Source: Nocardia anocheti
Lineage (GTDB): Bacteria; Actinomycetota; Actinomycetes; Mycobacteriales; Mycobacteriaceae
Direction of reading: 5' to 3'
DNA: 64,000 nucleotides
Assembly (NCBI RefSeq): GCF_029675105.1
Contig: NZ_JAQQFV010000004.1
Location: 310,001-374,000, forward strand
Position 1 is the stretch's first letter; every line of letters begins with the position of its first letter. Under the pieces are notes generated by a model. It was not told the DNA's origin, did not search any database, and saw only the letters and a program-made list of their open reading frames with translations. The position numbers and the translations under genes are program-made. Positions 25,842 through 36,291 of this stretch are shown here, in pieces.

Positions 25842-26483
25842 TCAGCTACCTTCCGTTCCTGCGGGCCCATACAGGTGCCGCTTCGATATGTACTGCACCA
25901 CGCCGTCGGGGACGAGGTACCAGACCGGCCGACCCTCCGCGGCGCGGCGGCGGCATTCGCTCGACGAGATGGCCAGCGCGGGGACCTCGATCATCGTGAC
26001 GGCGTCGGCGGGAAGGTCCCGCAGATGCTCCTCGAGATGGTCGGTGTTCAGCTCGTACCCCGGACGGCTCACCCCGACGAACTTCGCCAGTTCGAACAGT
26101 TCGGTCCAATCCTGCCATGTCAGGATGTTGGCCAGCGCGTCCGCACCGGTGATGAAGTACAGCTCGTCGTCGGGATGCGCGCTCTGCATCTCCCGCAGGG
26201 TGTCGACGGTGTAGGTGACCTTGTTGCGTTCGATGTCGGCCCGGCTGACCGAGAACCGCGGGTTGGACGCGGTGGCGATGACGGTCATCAGATAGCGGTC
26301 CTCGGCGGGGCTGACCTGCTTGTTCGCCTTCTGCCACGGCTGTCCGGTGGGGACGAAGATCACCTCGTCGAGCTCGAACCGGTTCGCGACCTCGCTCGCC
26401 GCGACCAGGTGGCCGTGGTGGATCGGGTCGAAGGTGCCGCCCATGACGCCGAGCTTGCGGCGCGGCCGAGCTGTTTCGTGCAT
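25842..26483 (-). CDS. nadD: Nicotinate-nucleotide adenylyltransferase
   Basis: 213 residues. The nucleotidyltransferase motifs [12 protein letters not shown] (residues 15-26) and ISSSECR near 185 mark the active site that joins ATP with nicotinate mononucleotide in NAD synthesis. ATG 26483 gives the short N-terminus typical of actinobacterial NadD; the in-frame M at 14 is too close to the nucleotide loop. 46 bases upstream of rsfS, the conserved nadD-rsfS-gpgP order. Confidence 0.95.
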   Translation of the reverse strand: MHETARPRRKLGVMGGTFDPIHHGHLVAASEVANRFELDEVIFVPTGQPWQKANKQVSPAEDRYLMTVIATASNPRFSVSRADIERNKVTYTVDTLREMQSAHPDDELYFITGADALANILTWQDWTELFELAKFVGVSRPGYELNTDHLEEHLRDLPADAVTMIEVPALAISSSECRRRAAEGRPVWYLVPDGVVQYISKRHLYGPAGTEGS

Positions 26484-26524
26484 GAGGTCCGAGCTTAACG
26501 GAGTGCTCGGCCGCCGCGCGCCGG

Positions 26525-27514
26525 TCATCCCAGGCCCGACGCCTGGGCGCACATCTGGGCGAACTGGGCGCGGGTGCGGTCGAGTTCTTCGGCGACGTGG
26601 GCGGCCGGGTTCTCGGCGACCAGGCGACCGAGTTCGGCCAGCAGGACGTCGATGGTGACCCACCACGGCCCGCGGACGTATCCGTGCGGGCCGCGCAGTT
26701 GCAGCCAGGCGGCCGCGCGCAGGCATCGGGCGCGCGGCACGATGCGGCCCTGCTCGCCCCACAGACCGGCGGCGCGCAGGTAGAGGCCCAGCGCCAGCGA
26801 CTCCTGCCCGCAGCATTCGCGGGCCACCGCCGCCAACCACACCAGGTCGGCGTGGCGATGCCGGTCGGCGGGTGCGCCGGAGAGCAGGCGCGCGGCCTCG
26901 GTGAACTGCCAGGCGGCCTGGCGGTAGCGCCGCAGCCGGATCAGGGACTCGGCGAACTCGGCGCGCGCGAGGGAGAGTTCGCCGGGTGGATAGTGCGGCG
27001 GGCCGCCGAGCAAGGCACGGTCGAACGCGGTGACCGCCTCCCCGTGTCTGCCCGCCCGATGCCAGGCCCGTCCGGCGACCAGCCACAGATGTGCCGCGTC
27101 GGCCCCGGAGATCGGCTGCCAGCTCGCCGCCGCGGCGGCCGCGGCCCGAGCCACCTCACGATCGCGATCGGGCTGGGCCGCCAGCGCGGTGACCAGCTGG
27201 GTACGCAACTGCGCCAGCTCACGCCCGGCCAGCTCACCCGCGCCGACCACCAGCGCACGCCGCAACTGCTCCTCGGCCGCCGCGGGCGCGTCGACGAGCC
27301 GCGCCGCCGCCACCACGGCCAGCCTGCGCGCCGCCCGCAGCCCCGCACCGGGCTCCAGCGCGGGCGCGAACCCCGGCACCATCCCCGGTGTGGGTCCGGG
27401 GAGACTTCGGTCGACCACGACGAGCGCACCGGGTCCCGCGGGGGCGAGGGGGTGTTCGGGCTGTGTGTCGCGGGCTGGTTCGGCGGCGCTGTTCTCGACG
27501 TGCGGATCGGTCAC
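26525..27514 (-). CDS. TPR-like hypothetical protein
   Basis: 329 residues, Ala/Arg-rich and helical. Residues about 135-270 contain TPR-like helix pairs ([60 protein letters not shown]). The N-terminal 60 residues are Pro-rich. GTG start at 27514. Not recognised as a named family; the helical repeats suggest a scaffold role. Same strand as nadD, 41 bases upstream. Confidence 0.6.
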   Translation of the reverse strand: MTDPHVENSAAEPARDTQPEHPLAPAGPGALVVVDRSLPGPTPGMVPGFAPALEPGAGLRAARRLAVVAAARLVDAPAAAEEQLRRALVVGAGELAGRELAQLRTQLVTALAAQPDRDREVARAAAAAAASWQPISGADAAHLWLVAGRAWHRAGRHGEAVTAFDRALLGGPPHYPPGELSLARAEFAESLIRLRRYRQAAWQFTEAARLLSGAPADRHRHADLVWLAAVARECCGQESLALGLYLRAAGLWGEQGRIVPRARCLRAAAWLQLRGPHGYVRGPWWVTIDVLLAELGRLVAENPAAHVAEELDRTRAQFAQMCAQASGLG

Positions 27515-27664
27515 CGGGTGGACCGCACCCGCGACACCGCTAGGTCACCCGTGTTGTCCGATCCGCGTCGATCGGCTCGCTCGTCGTCGCGCGACGCCCC
27601 TGCCAGCATGTGCGCGATCCTGGTACCGGGACCATGCAAGTGGCTTAACGTCCGCTGAAACTTC

Positions 27665-28003
27665 TCATGTCTTCGGGCGCTTGGCCTTCGGGAGTTTCGC
27701 GACGACCGCGTCGTAGGAGGCGTCGATCAGTTCGCGGAGTTCGTCGTCGGGGACGGCGCCGCCCAGCCGGATGCTGTTCCAGCCGTAGCGGCCGATGTAG
27801 GCCGAGGCGCTGACATCGTCGGGGTAGACGTGTACCAGTTCGTCGGCTTCGGCCCGGTCACGGCCACATTTGAGGCCGATCGCGGTGCCCGCGCCGAGGA
27901 AGGCGAAGATCTTGTCGCCGACCTTGGCGACGACATCGCCTTCCCACGGTTCGTCTTCCCACGCACCGGGTTTGGCCAGGCAGTAGGTCAGCGGATCCAC
28001 CAC
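27665..28003 (-). CDS. MmcQ/YjbR family protein
   Basis: 112 residues with the YjbR/CyaY-like fold: PLTYCLAKPGAWEDEPWEG at the N-terminus, VGDKIFAFLG, and YGWNSIRLGGAVPDDELREL near 73-92. Some members bind DNA; function unknown. GTG 28003 follows GAAGGAGCT, a strong Shine-Dalgarno. Downstream of the VWA gene, 7 bases apart. Confidence 0.85.
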   Translation of the reverse strand: MVDPLTYCLAKPGAWEDEPWEGDVVAKVGDKIFAFLGAGTAIGLKCGRDRAEADELVHVYPDDVSASAYIGRYGWNSIRLGGAVPDDELRELIDASYDAVVAKLPKAKRPKT

Positions 28004-28010
28004 AGCTCCT

Positions 28011-29402
28011 TCACACGGGTAGTAGTCGGGAAACCACCTCGGTCAGCTGCCGGGCGGAGCGGCATTCGTGCATCTCTATCACCGTGGCGTACTCCCGGGC
28101 GGCCGAATCACCGGTGCCCCACAGGTTTTTCGGTTCCGGATTGAGCCAGTGCGCGTGCCGGGCGGTCCCGGCCAGTTCACGCAGGACGTCCAGGCGCGGA
28201 TTGCGGTAGTTGGTGCGGCCGTCGCCGAGGACGAGCAGCGAGCTGCGGCTGGTGACGGCGTCGGCGAAGTTGTCGGCGAAACTGGTCAGCGCCTGGCCGT
28301 AGTCGGAGTGCCCGTCGGCGTCGATGATGCGCGACTCGGTGAAGATCCGGATGAGTACGTCGTCGAGCCCGGCGTGCGGGTCGAAGTAGCTGGTGACCTC
28401 GTCGGTGCGGTCGACGAAGGCGAAGATCCGCACCCGGGAGAACTGCTCGCGCAGGGCGCTCACCAGCAGCAGGGTGAAGTTGCTGAATCCGGCCACCGAG
28501 CCCGAGATGTCGCACAGCAGCACCAGTTCCGGGCGGCCGGGGCGGGGTTTGCGGTTCACCAGATCGATCGGGACGCCGCCGGTGGACATCGACGCGCGCA
28601 GGGTCTTGCGCAGATCGATCTCGCCGCGTCGGGAGTGCTTGCGCCGCACCGCGAGCCGGGAGGCCAGGATGCGCGCCAGGCGCTGGGTGCCGCGTTTCAG
28701 CTCGGTGAGTTCGCGTTCGGAGGCGCGCAGGAAATCGGCGTCCTCGGCCTGGCGGGTGACGCCGTAGGTGGCGACCCGGTCGCGGCCGATCTGCTCGGCC
28801 ACGCGCCGGTTGGTCTCGGACTGCACGCTCGCCCGGAACCTGTCGATGCGTTCCCTGGCGACGCGGCGGGCCACCTCGGTGTCGCGGGCGCTGGCATCCG
28901 GCGGGAGCGCGAGTCCGGCGAGCACGCGCGACAGCAAGGTCTGCGGGGCCAGGTCTTTCATCGCCTGATACGCCGAGAACGACGGGCCGCGCGCCGACTG
29001 GTACTGCCCGAGCTGCTCGACCACCTGTCCGGCCAGCTGCTCGAGCTGGGCGCCGCCGTTCTCCTCGGCCAGCAGTTCGGCGAGCCGTTCACGCAGCGCG
29101 GGCAGGTCGACCTGGCCCTCGGCGGTGCGCGGGAGGTCGGGGGTTTCCGCGCCGCGGTGGCCGACGGCGACCGGGAACCACAGGTCGAACAGGTCGTCGA
29201 AGGTGGCGCGGTGGGTGGGTCGGCGCAGCACCGCGCAGGCCAGGCCCTCGCGCACGGCCTCGCGATCGAGCAGGTCGAGCACGGTGAGCACCCGGCCCGC
29301 GTCGATGGTCTCCGACGGACCGACGGGCACGCCGCGAGCGCGCAGCGCCGCGACGAAACCGGCGACGTGACCACCGAGTCCGTGCGGCGCTGGCGCTGTC
29401 AC
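28011..29402 (-). CDS. VWA domain protein, CoxE-like
   Basis: 463 residues. A long helical N-terminal region, then a von Willebrand A domain with MIDAS motif DISGS (about 297-301) and the later Thr/Asp positions (FVDRTDEV, LGDGRTNYRN). Such proteins work with the MoxR ATPase encoded 3 bases upstream as a chaperone pair for metal-cofactor or complex assembly. GTG start. Corresponds to Rv2425c. Confidence 0.85.
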   Translation of the reverse strand: MTAPAPHGLGGHVAGFVAALRARGVPVGPSETIDAGRVLTVLDLLDREAVREGLACAVLRRPTHRATFDDLFDLWFPVAVGHRGAETPDLPRTAEGQVDLPALRERLAELLAEENGGAQLEQLAGQVVEQLGQYQSARGPSFSAYQAMKDLAPQTLLSRVLAGLALPPDASARDTEVARRVARERIDRFRASVQSETNRRVAEQIGRDRVATYGVTRQAEDADFLRASERELTELKRGTQRLARILASRLAVRRKHSRRGEIDLRKTLRASMSTGGVPIDLVNRKPRPGRPELVLLCDISGSVAGFSNFTLLLVSALREQFSRVRIFAFVDRTDEVTSYFDPHAGLDDVLIRIFTESRIIDADGHSDYGQALTSFADNFADAVTSRSSLLVLGDGRTNYRNPRLDVLRELAGTARHAHWLNPEPKNLWGTGDSAAREYATVIEMHECRSARQLTEVVSRLLPV

Positions 29403-29405
29403 GGC

Positions 29406-30284
29406 TCAGGCCAGCTTCAGCTCGGCCAGCGCGCGCTGGTGGTCGCTGCGGTGCTTGAGGACCACCCCGAGGGTGGCGCGCACGGTGGCGTCGTCGAGGT
29501 CCTCGGCGCCCAGTGCCAGCAGCGTGTTGCCCCAGTCGATGGATTCGGCGACCGAGGGCAGCTTCTTGAGCTGCATCCCGCGCAGCACGTGCACGATCCG
29601 CACCAGCTGCTCGGCGACGGTCGTGGACAGCTCGGGCACCCGGCTGGCCAGGATGCGCCGTTCCAGTTCCTCGTCGGGGAAGTCCAGGTGCAGGTACAGG
29701 CAGCGCCGCTTGAGCGCCTCGGACAGCTCGCGGGTGGCGTTGGAGGTGAGCACCACGAAGGGCTTGCGGGTGGCGGTGATGGTGCCCAGTTCCGGCACGG
29801 TCACCGCGAAATCGCTGAGCACCTCCAGCAGCAGGCCCTCGATCTCGACATCGGCCTTGTCGGTCTCGTCGATGAGCAGCACGGTGGGCTCGGTACGGCG
29901 GATCGCGGTGAGCAGCGGACGCGAGAGCAGGAACTCCTCGGTGAAGACGTCGGCCTTGGTCTCGGCCCAGTCGTTCTCACTCGACGCCTGGATCCGCAGG
30001 ATCTGCTTGGCGTGGTTCCACTCGTAGAGCGCGCGGGCCTCGTCGACACCCTCGTAGCACTGCAACCGCACCAGTTCGGCCCCGGCGACCTGGGCCACCG
30101 CGCGCGACAGCTCGGTCTTGCCGACACCGGCCGGACCCTCGATGAGCAGCGGTTTGCCCAGCCGGTCGGCCAGGAAGACCGAGGTGGCGGTGGCCTTGTC
30201 GGCCAGGTAACCGGTGGCGGCGAGCCGCTCGACGACTTCCTCGACCGACGCGAAGATCGGTTCCTCTACCAGTGCCACGATCAC
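29406..30284 (-). CDS. MoxR-type AAA+ ATPase
   Basis: 292 residues. Walker A GPAGVGKT (50-57), Walker [12 protein letters not shown], sensor 1 [11 protein letters not shown] and the helix-2 insert typical of MoxR proteins. It hydrolyses ATP to remodel a client together with the VWA protein downstream. GTG 30284 is chosen because it overlaps the proA stop by 4 bp (GTGA); longer in-frame starts run into proA. Corresponds to Rv2426c. Confidence 0.9.
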   Translation of the reverse strand: MIVALVEEPIFASVEEVVERLAATGYLADKATATSVFLADRLGKPLLIEGPAGVGKTELSRAVAQVAGAELVRLQCYEGVDEARALYEWNHAKQILRIQASSENDWAETKADVFTEEFLLSRPLLTAIRRTEPTVLLIDETDKADVEIEGLLLEVLSDFAVTVPELGTITATRKPFVVLTSNATRELSEALKRRCLYLHLDFPDEELERRILASRVPELSTTVAEQLVRIVHVLRGMQLKKLPSVAESIDWGNTLLALGAEDLDDATVRATLGVVLKHRSDHQRALAELKLA

Positions 30285-31546
30285 ACCGGCCGAGTCTGGC
30301 CGTCGCCCCACACGATCCACTTGGTGGAGGTGAGTTCGGGCAGGGCCATCGGGCCGCGGGCGTGCAGCTTCTGGGTGGAGATGCCGATCTCGGCGCCGAA
30401 GCCGAACTGCTCGCCGTCGGTGAACGCGGTGGAGGCGTTGACCATGACCGCGGCGGCGTCGACGCGGGCGGTGAACTCGCGCGCGGCGGCCAGGTCGGCG
30501 GTGACGATGGCCTCGGTGTGGCCGGTGCCCCAGGTGTTGATGTGGTCCACCGCGGCGTCGAGGGAGTCGACGACCTTCAGGGCGATGTCGAGGGTGAGGT
30601 ACTCCTCGCCCCAGTCGGCGTCGGTGGCGGGGACCTGGCCGGGCAGGTCGCCGTGGATGGTGACGCCCGCGGCCTCGAGGGCCTTGCTCAGGCGCGGGAG
30701 GGCGGTCTCGGCGACGGCGGCGTCGATGAGCACCGTCTCGGCGGCGTTGCACACGCTGGGACGGCGGGTCTTGGCATTGAGCAGGATCGCCTCGGCCATG
30801 TCCAGATCGGCGGCGGCGTGCACGTAGACGTGGCAGTTGCCGGTGCCGGTCTCGATGGTGGGCACCTGCGCGTCGCGCACGACCGCGTTGATCAAGCCAG
30901 CGCCGCCGCGCGGGATCACCACGTCGACCAGGCCGCGGGCCTGGATCAGGTGGGTGACGCTCGACCTGTCGTGGCTGGGCAGCAGTTGCACCGCGTCGGC
31001 CGGGATGCCCTGGGCGACAAGCGCTTCGCGCAGCACCTCGACCAGCGTGGCATTGGACTGCGCCGCCGAGGACGAGCCGCGCAGCAGCGCCGCGTTGCCG
31101 GACTTGAGCGCGAGACCGAAGGCGTCGACGGTGACGTTGGGGCGGGCCTCGTAGACCATGCCGACCACACCGAGCGGCACCCGCGTCTGGCGGATCTCCA
31201 GGCCGTTGGGCAGCGTGGAACCGCGCACGATCACGCCCACCGGGTCGGGCAGTCCGGCGACCTGACGCAGCCCGGAGGCGATGCCGTCGATGCGGGCCTC
31301 GGTCAGGCGCAGCCGGTCGAGCAGGTTCTCCTCGGTGCCTGCGGCCTGGGCGGTCGCGATGTCCTGCGCGTTGGCCGCGAGCACGCGATCGGCGGCGGCG
31401 AGCAGCGCGTCGGCCGCCGCGTGCAATGCGTCGTTCTTCTGTGCCGTGGTCAGCTGGGCCAGCACCCGGGACGCGACGCGAGCCCTGCGGGCGGCGTCGT
31501 GCACCGCTGCGCGGATGTCGAGCTCGGGGGTCACTTCTACCGTCAT
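30281..31546 (-). CDS. proA: Gamma-glutamyl phosphate reductase
   Basis: 421 residues of the aldehyde dehydrogenase superfamily. Catalytic Cys lies in [31 protein letters not shown] and [20 protein letters not shown] are family signatures. It makes glutamate-5-semialdehyde in proline synthesis, the step after ProB (42910-44025). ATG 31546 is preferred to 31717, which would extend into promoter sequence. First gene of proA-moxR-vwa-yjbR. Confidence 0.95.
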   Translation of the reverse strand: MTVEVTPELDIRAAVHDAARRARVASRVLAQLTTAQKNDALHAAADALLAAADRVLAANAQDIATAQAAGTEENLLDRLRLTEARIDGIASGLRQVAGLPDPVGVIVRGSTLPNGLEIRQTRVPLGVVGMVYEARPNVTVDAFGLALKSGNAALLRGSSSAAQSNATLVEVLREALVAQGIPADAVQLLPSHDRSSVTHLIQARGLVDVVIPRGGAGLINAVVRDAQVPTIETGTGNCHVYVHAAADLDMAEAILLNAKTRRPSVCNAAETVLIDAAVAETALPRLSKALEAAGVTIHGDLPGQVPATDADWGEEYLTLDIALKVVDSLDAAVDHINTWGTGHTEAIVTADLAAAREFTARVDAAAVMVNASTAFTDGEQFGFGAEIGISTQKLHARGPMALPELTSTKWIVWGDGQTRPV

Positions 31547-31629
31547 GGGTATCAGCCTACGCAGTGCGGCTCGTCGACTCGACGCGACCCGGACGCCGTA
31601 AAGCGGCCCCGACCGGCGCCGGGGCCGAG

Positions 31630-31638
31630 TTATCCACA
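31630..31638 (+). promoter_or_regulatory. DnaA-box-like site
   Basis: TTATCCACA, the consensus DnaA box, lies in the 211-base region between the divergent proA and rbsK. Confidence 0.4.
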
Positions 31639-31745
31639 GGCTCGAAGCGCCCGCTGGACGTCGTCGACCCGATGTGCCACCGCGCTCCGCCGACACCGCC
31701 GTCCTCGGCTTCGCCACAGCACCGCGAGACCGGCCCGCACACCGC

Positions 31746-31760
31746 TAGGTTGGCCTCATG
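31746..31760 (+). promoter_or_regulatory. Probable leaderless promoter of rbsK
   Basis: TAGGTT (31746-31751) ends six bases before ATG 31758, and there is no Shine-Dalgarno. Confidence 0.4.
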
Positions 31761-32633
31761 GACAGCTCCGCCGGACCCGATGTCGTCGTCCTCGGCAGCA
31801 TCAATATGGACCTGGTGACCAGCACGCGGCGCCGACCCGCACCCGGTGAGACCGTGCTCGGTACCGGGTTCGCGACGGTGCCCGGCGGCAAGGGTGCCAA
31901 TCAGGCGGTCGCCGCCGCCCGCTCGGGGGCGCGGGTGCGGTTCCTCGGCGCGCTCGGCGACGACGCGTTCGGCGACGAACTGCGGTCCACGTTGGACGAG
32001 GCGGGTGTCGATACGACCCTGGTACGGCGGGTCGAGGGCCCCAGCGGGGTCGCCTCGATCGTGGTGGACGGGTCCGGCGAGAACAGCATCATCGTCGTCG
32101 CGGGCGCGAACGGACACGTGACCGACCTGTCCGAGGACGAACTCGCCGCCATCGCCGCGGCCGACCTCCTGCTGTGCCAGCTCGAGATCCCCCTCGACAC
32201 CGTCGTCGCCGCCGCCCGCCACGCGTGCGCCGCAGGCACCCTCGTGGTGCTCAATCCGTCACCGGTCGCCCCGCTGCCCGCCGAACTCTGGGCCGACGTG
32301 GACGTCGCGATCGTGAATTCCCTGGAATACGAGCAGTATTCCGCCGATCTCGCCCGCGTCCCGCACGTGGTGCGCACCCTCGGCGCGGAGGGCGCGACCT
32401 ATCGCGGCGCGGACGGCGGGGAGATGGCGGTGCGGGGCATGGCCGTCGACGCGGTCGACACCACCGGCGCGGGCGACGCGTTCACCGGCGCACTCGCCGC
32501 CACCTGGACCAGCGGACCACGGGCCGCGTTGACCTGGGCCAATACCGCGGGCGCGCTGGCGACCACCGTACTCGGCGCCAGCGCGTCGATCCCCGACCGC
32601 ACCCGGATCGCCGCCGCGCTGCCGACGGACTGA
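31758..32633 (+). CDS. rbsK: Ribokinase (PfkB family)
   Basis: 291 residues. PfkB signatures VPGGKGANQAVAAARSG (N-terminal) and DTTGAGDAFTGAL with the catalytic Asp. It phosphorylates ribose to ribose-5-phosphate; SINMDLV near the start fits ribokinase over other PfkB sugars. No ribose transporter is adjacent. Corresponds to Rv2436. Confidence 0.85.
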   Translation: MDSSAGPDVVVLGSINMDLVTSTRRRPAPGETVLGTGFATVPGGKGANQAVAAARSGARVRFLGALGDDAFGDELRSTLDEAGVDTTLVRRVEGPSGVASIVVDGSGENSIIVVAGANGHVTDLSEDELAAIAAADLLLCQLEIPLDTVVAAARHACAAGTLVVLNPSPVAPLPAELWADVDVAIVNSLEYEQYSADLARVPHVVRTLGAEGATYRGADGGEMAVRGMAVDAVDTTGAGDAFTGALAATWTSGPRAALTWANTAGALATTVLGASASIPDRTRIAAALPTD

Positions 32634-32809
32634 CCGACACGGACCACACCGATCGTGCGCGACTCGGAGGAAACCCCGCCAACGACACCGAAATACCCTC
32701 TCCCACAACCGAATCAGGGAACGAGCAGCCGCGCACACGGAGTAATTCGGATGCGGACGGAGTCGCTGTGCGCCTACCGTCGTCGGTACATCAAGGAGAG
32801 GACCGAACC

Positions 32810-34021
32810 ATGTTTCCCGTCGAGCTGCGCGGTACCAAGGCGCAGACACTCATGTGGGCCGACGAGCACGAGATCGAGCAGGCCGCGCTGCGCCAGCTCC
32901 GCAATATCGCGGATCTGGAATGGGTGCACGGGCTGCGCGTGATGCCCGATGTGCACCTGGGTAAAGGCGCGACGGTGGGCTCGGTCATCGCCATGCGGGA
33001 CGCGGTCGCACCCGCCGCGGTCGGTGTGGACATCGGGTGCGGCATGGAGAGCGTGAAGACCGACCTCACCGCCGCCGATCTGCCCGATGACCTGCGGTCG
33101 CTGCGGTCGCGGATCGAGCGGGCGGTACCCGTCGGGTTCAACGCGCACAAGAACGCCGTGAACGTCACCGCGCTGCACGCCGCTTCGCACGGGCAGTCGG
33201 CGCGGACCAAGGGCTGGGAGCAGTTCTGGCGGGCCTTCCGCGATCTGCATTCCGGGGTGTCGTCGCTGGAGTCCAAGGCGCACAAGCAGATCGGGTCGCT
33301 CGGTGGCGGCAACCACTTCATCGAGGTGTGTCTCGACCAGGACGACGCGGTGTGGATCCTGCTGCACTCCGGATCGCGCAATATCGGTAAGGAACTCGCC
33401 GAGCGACACATGGCCATCGCGCGGGCGCTGCCGCACAACCAGTCGCTGCCGGATCGCGATCTGGCCGTCTTCCTGGCGGGGACGCCGGAGATGGCGGCGT
33501 ACCGACGCGACCTGACCTGGGCGCAGGAGTACGCGGCGCGCAACCGCGCGGTGATGCTGTCGCTGGTGTGCCGGGCGGTGCGCGAGGAGTTCGGCGCGCG
33601 GACGGTGGGCTTCGACGAGCCGATCAGCTGCCACCACAACTACGTGGCCGAGGAGATCATCGACGGCGTGCCGATGCTGGTGACCCGCAAGGGTGCCGTG
33701 CGGGCGGGCGCGGGTGATCTGGCGCTGATCCCGGGGTCGATGGGCACCCGGTCCTACGTGGTCCGGGGCAAGGGCAATCCGGCCTCGTTCCAGTCGGCCT
33801 CGCACGGTGCGGGTCGTCGACTGAGCCGGACCGCCGCGAAGAAGCAGTTCACCGTCGCTGATCTGGTGGCCCAGACCGAGGGCGTGGAGTCGCGCAAGGA
33901 CGCGGGCGTGGTCGACGAGATCCCGGCCGCGTACAAGGACATCGACCAGGTGATCGCCGCGCAGGCCGACCTGGTGGACGTGGTGGCGACGCTGCGGCAG
34001 GTGCTCTGCGTCAAGGGTTAG
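32810..34021 (+). CDS. rtcB: RtcB family RNA ligase
   Basis: 403 residues. RtcB motifs are present: MPDVHLGKGATVGSV, GVDIGCGMES (metal-binding Asp and Cys), SLGGGNHF, LHSGSRNIG and the guanylate-accepting His in SHGAGRRLSR near residue 335. It joins 2',3'-cyclic phosphate and 5'-OH RNA ends using GTP. ATG 32810 follows AAGGAGAGG (32793-32801). Archease and RtcA, frequent partners, are not nearby. Confidence 0.9.
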   Translation: MFPVELRGTKAQTLMWADEHEIEQAALRQLRNIADLEWVHGLRVMPDVHLGKGATVGSVIAMRDAVAPAAVGVDIGCGMESVKTDLTAADLPDDLRSLRSRIERAVPVGFNAHKNAVNVTALHAASHGQSARTKGWEQFWRAFRDLHSGVSSLESKAHKQIGSLGGGNHFIEVCLDQDDAVWILLHSGSRNIGKELAERHMAIARALPHNQSLPDRDLAVFLAGTPEMAAYRRDLTWAQEYAARNRAVMLSLVCRAVREEFGARTVGFDEPISCHHNYVAEEIIDGVPMLVTRKGAVRAGAGDLALIPGSMGTRSYVVRGKGNPASFQSASHGAGRRLSRTAAKKQFTVADLVAQTEGVESRKDAGVVDEIPAAYKDIDQVIAAQADLVDVVATLRQVLCVKG

Positions 34022-34050
34022 CTGTCGGTGGGGTCGGGCAGTATGGGGGC

Positions 34051-36174
34051 ATGACCTCAGCGGCTGGCAGTGACGTGCTCGACCTGATGGCTCCTGACCT
34101 GCGGGAACGGGCCGAGGAACTGGTGCGCGAACTGGCCGGTCCGCAGGCCCGGCTGCGCGAGGACCAGTGGACCGCCATCGAGGCGCTGGTGGTGCACCGG
34201 CGGCGGGCCCTGGTCGTGCAGCGCACGGGCTGGGGCAAGTCGGCGGTGTACTTCATCGCCGCCAAGCTGCTGCGCGGCGCCGGGCGCGGGCCGACGGTGA
34301 TCGTGTCGCCGTTGCTCGCGCTCATGCGCAACCAGGTGGCCGCCGCCGAACGGGCGGGGGTGGTGGCAGCCACCATCAACTCGGGCAATGTCACCGAGTG
34401 GGACGAGATCCATCAGCGGGTGGCCGACGGCACCGTCGACGTGCTGCTGGTGAGTCCGGAGCGGCTGAACAATCCGGACTTCCGCGACCAGGTGCTGCCC
34501 CGGCTGGCCGCCGACGCGGGACTCGTGGTGATCGACGAGGCGCACTGTGTCTCGGACTGGGGACACGATTTCCGACCGGACTACCGGCGCATCCGCACGC
34601 TCATCGCCGATCTGGGTTCGGATGTGCCGGTGCTGGCGACCACCGCCACCGCCAACGACCGGGTGGTGACCGATGTGGCCGGGCAGATCGGCACCGAGAC
34701 CCTGGTGCTGCGCGGCACCCTGGACCGCGAGTCGCTGCACCTGTCGGTGGTGCGATTCGACGACGCGGTCCAGCGCACGGCGTGGCTCAGCGAGCAGCTG
34801 CACCGGCTACCGGGCTCGGGGATCATCTACTGCCTGACCGTCGCCGCCGCGCACGATCTGGCCGACGTGCTGAACTCGCACGGCCACACCGTGGCCGCCT
34901 ACACCGGCCAGACCGACCCGGCCGAACGCGAAGTGCTCGAGGCCGCGCTGTTGAACAACGAGGTCAAGGCCCTGATCGCCACCTCGGCGCTGGGCATGGG
35001 CTTCGACAAACCCGATCTCGGGTTCGTGGTGCACGTGGGCGCGCCGTCCTCGCCGATCGCGTACTACCAGCAGGTGGGTCGCGCCGGGCGTGGCACCGAG
35101 CAGGCCGAGGTGGTGCTGCTGCCCGGCCCGGAGGACGCGCGGATCTGGAGCTACTTCGCCTCGGTCGCCTTTCCCCGCGAACACATCGTGCGCGCGGTGC
35201 TCGCCGCGCTGGACCTGGATCGACCGCTGTCGACAGTGGCGCTGGAGCCGCTGGTGGAGCTCAATCGCTCCCGACTGGAGATGGTGCTCAAGGTGCTCGA
35301 CGTGGACGGGGCGGTGCGCCGGGTGCGCGGTGGCTGGCTGTCCACCGGCCAGGACTGGACCTACGACACCGAACGCTACGAACGGCTCGCCGCCGCCCGC
35401 GACAGCGAACAGCAGGCCATGATCGACTACCAGTCGACCACGACCTGCCGGATGACCTTCCTGCGCCGCCAACTCGACGACCCCGGCCTGGCCGCCCTCG
35501 ACGCCACCACCCCCGGCTGCGGGCGCTGCGACAACTGCACCGGCACCACGGCCGACACCACCGTCGACGAGGCCGCCGTCGCCGCCACTCGGGCCCGCCT
35601 GGACCGTCCCGGCCTCGACCTCGCCCCGCGCAAGCAGTGGCCCACCGGTATGGCGAAGCTGGGCGTTCCGCTCTCGGGGAAGATCACCAGCGGCGCCGAG
35701 ACCGGGCGGGTGCTGGGCAGGCTCACCGATCTCGGCTGGGGCAGGCGTCTACGCGCGCTGCTCGACGAGCCCGACGCGCCGGTGCCCGACGCGGTCTTCG
35801 ACGCCTGTATCGCGGTCCTGCGCGACTGGACCTGGGACACCCGGCCCACCTCGGTCCTCGCCCTGGAGTCACCACGCCATCCTCAACTCACCGCGAGTCT
35901 GGCGGCGCGGCTGGCGCGGGTCGGCAAGCTCGACGACCTCGGCACCCTGCGCGTGCGTCCGGATCGGCCGCCGGTCTCGGCGGCGAATTCGGCGCACCGG
36001 GTGGCCGGGTTGTTCGACTACTGGGAGGTCCCCGATCTGTCCGGGGTCGCGGGGCCGATCCTGCTGGTCGACACGCTCACCGACACCGGCTGGACGATGA
36101 CGGTGGCCGCGCACGCCCTGCGTACCAGCGGCGCCGACGCGGTCCTGCCGTTCGCGCTGGCCACCCCCACCTGA
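34051..36174 (+). CDS. RecQ-like DNA helicase with PRTase-like C-terminal domain
   Basis: 707 residues. Helicase motifs: Walker A QRTGWGKSAV (residues 56-65), DEAH in VVIDEAHCVSDWGHDF near 162, TTATAND, and motif VI YYQQVGRAGRG near 340. A RecQ-type zinc cluster follows (CRMTF near 466 and CGRCDNC near 490). The last 130 residues include GPILLVDTLTDTGWTMTVAA, which resembles the PRPP loop of type I phosphoribosyltransferases. 29 bases after rtcB on the same strand. Confidence 0.85.
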   Translation: MTSAAGSDVLDLMAPDLRERAEELVRELAGPQARLREDQWTAIEALVVHRRRALVVQRTGWGKSAVYFIAAKLLRGAGRGPTVIVSPLLALMRNQVAAAERAGVVAATINSGNVTEWDEIHQRVADGTVDVLLVSPERLNNPDFRDQVLPRLAADAGLVVIDEAHCVSDWGHDFRPDYRRIRTLIADLGSDVPVLATTATANDRVVTDVAGQIGTETLVLRGTLDRESLHLSVVRFDDAVQRTAWLSEQLHRLPGSGIIYCLTVAAAHDLADVLNSHGHTVAAYTGQTDPAEREVLEAALLNNEVKALIATSALGMGFDKPDLGFVVHVGAPSSPIAYYQQVGRAGRGTEQAEVVLLPGPEDARIWSYFASVAFPREHIVRAVLAALDLDRPLSTVALEPLVELNRSRLEMVLKVLDVDGAVRRVRGGWLSTGQDWTYDTERYERLAAARDSEQQAMIDYQSTTTCRMTFLRRQLDDPGLAALDATTPGCGRCDNCTGTTADTTVDEAAVAATRARLDRPGLDLAPRKQWPTGMAKLGVPLSGKITSGAETGRVLGRLTDLGWGRRLRALLDEPDAPVPDAVFDACIAVLRDWTWDTRPTSVLALESPRHPQLTASLAARLARVGKLDDLGTLRVRPDRPPVSAANSAHRVAGLFDYWEVPDLSGVAGPILLVDTLTDTGWTMTVAAHALRTSGADAVLPFALATPT

Positions 36175-36291
36175 CCGACCGGTCCGCGCGGGGCCGGTCA
36201 CCCAGTCCGCGCGTGGGGGCTGCCCAGAACACTCGCGATCCCGTACCCTCGAGTCCATACGCGCAGGTCAACCGGCCGATACGGAGTCCTC

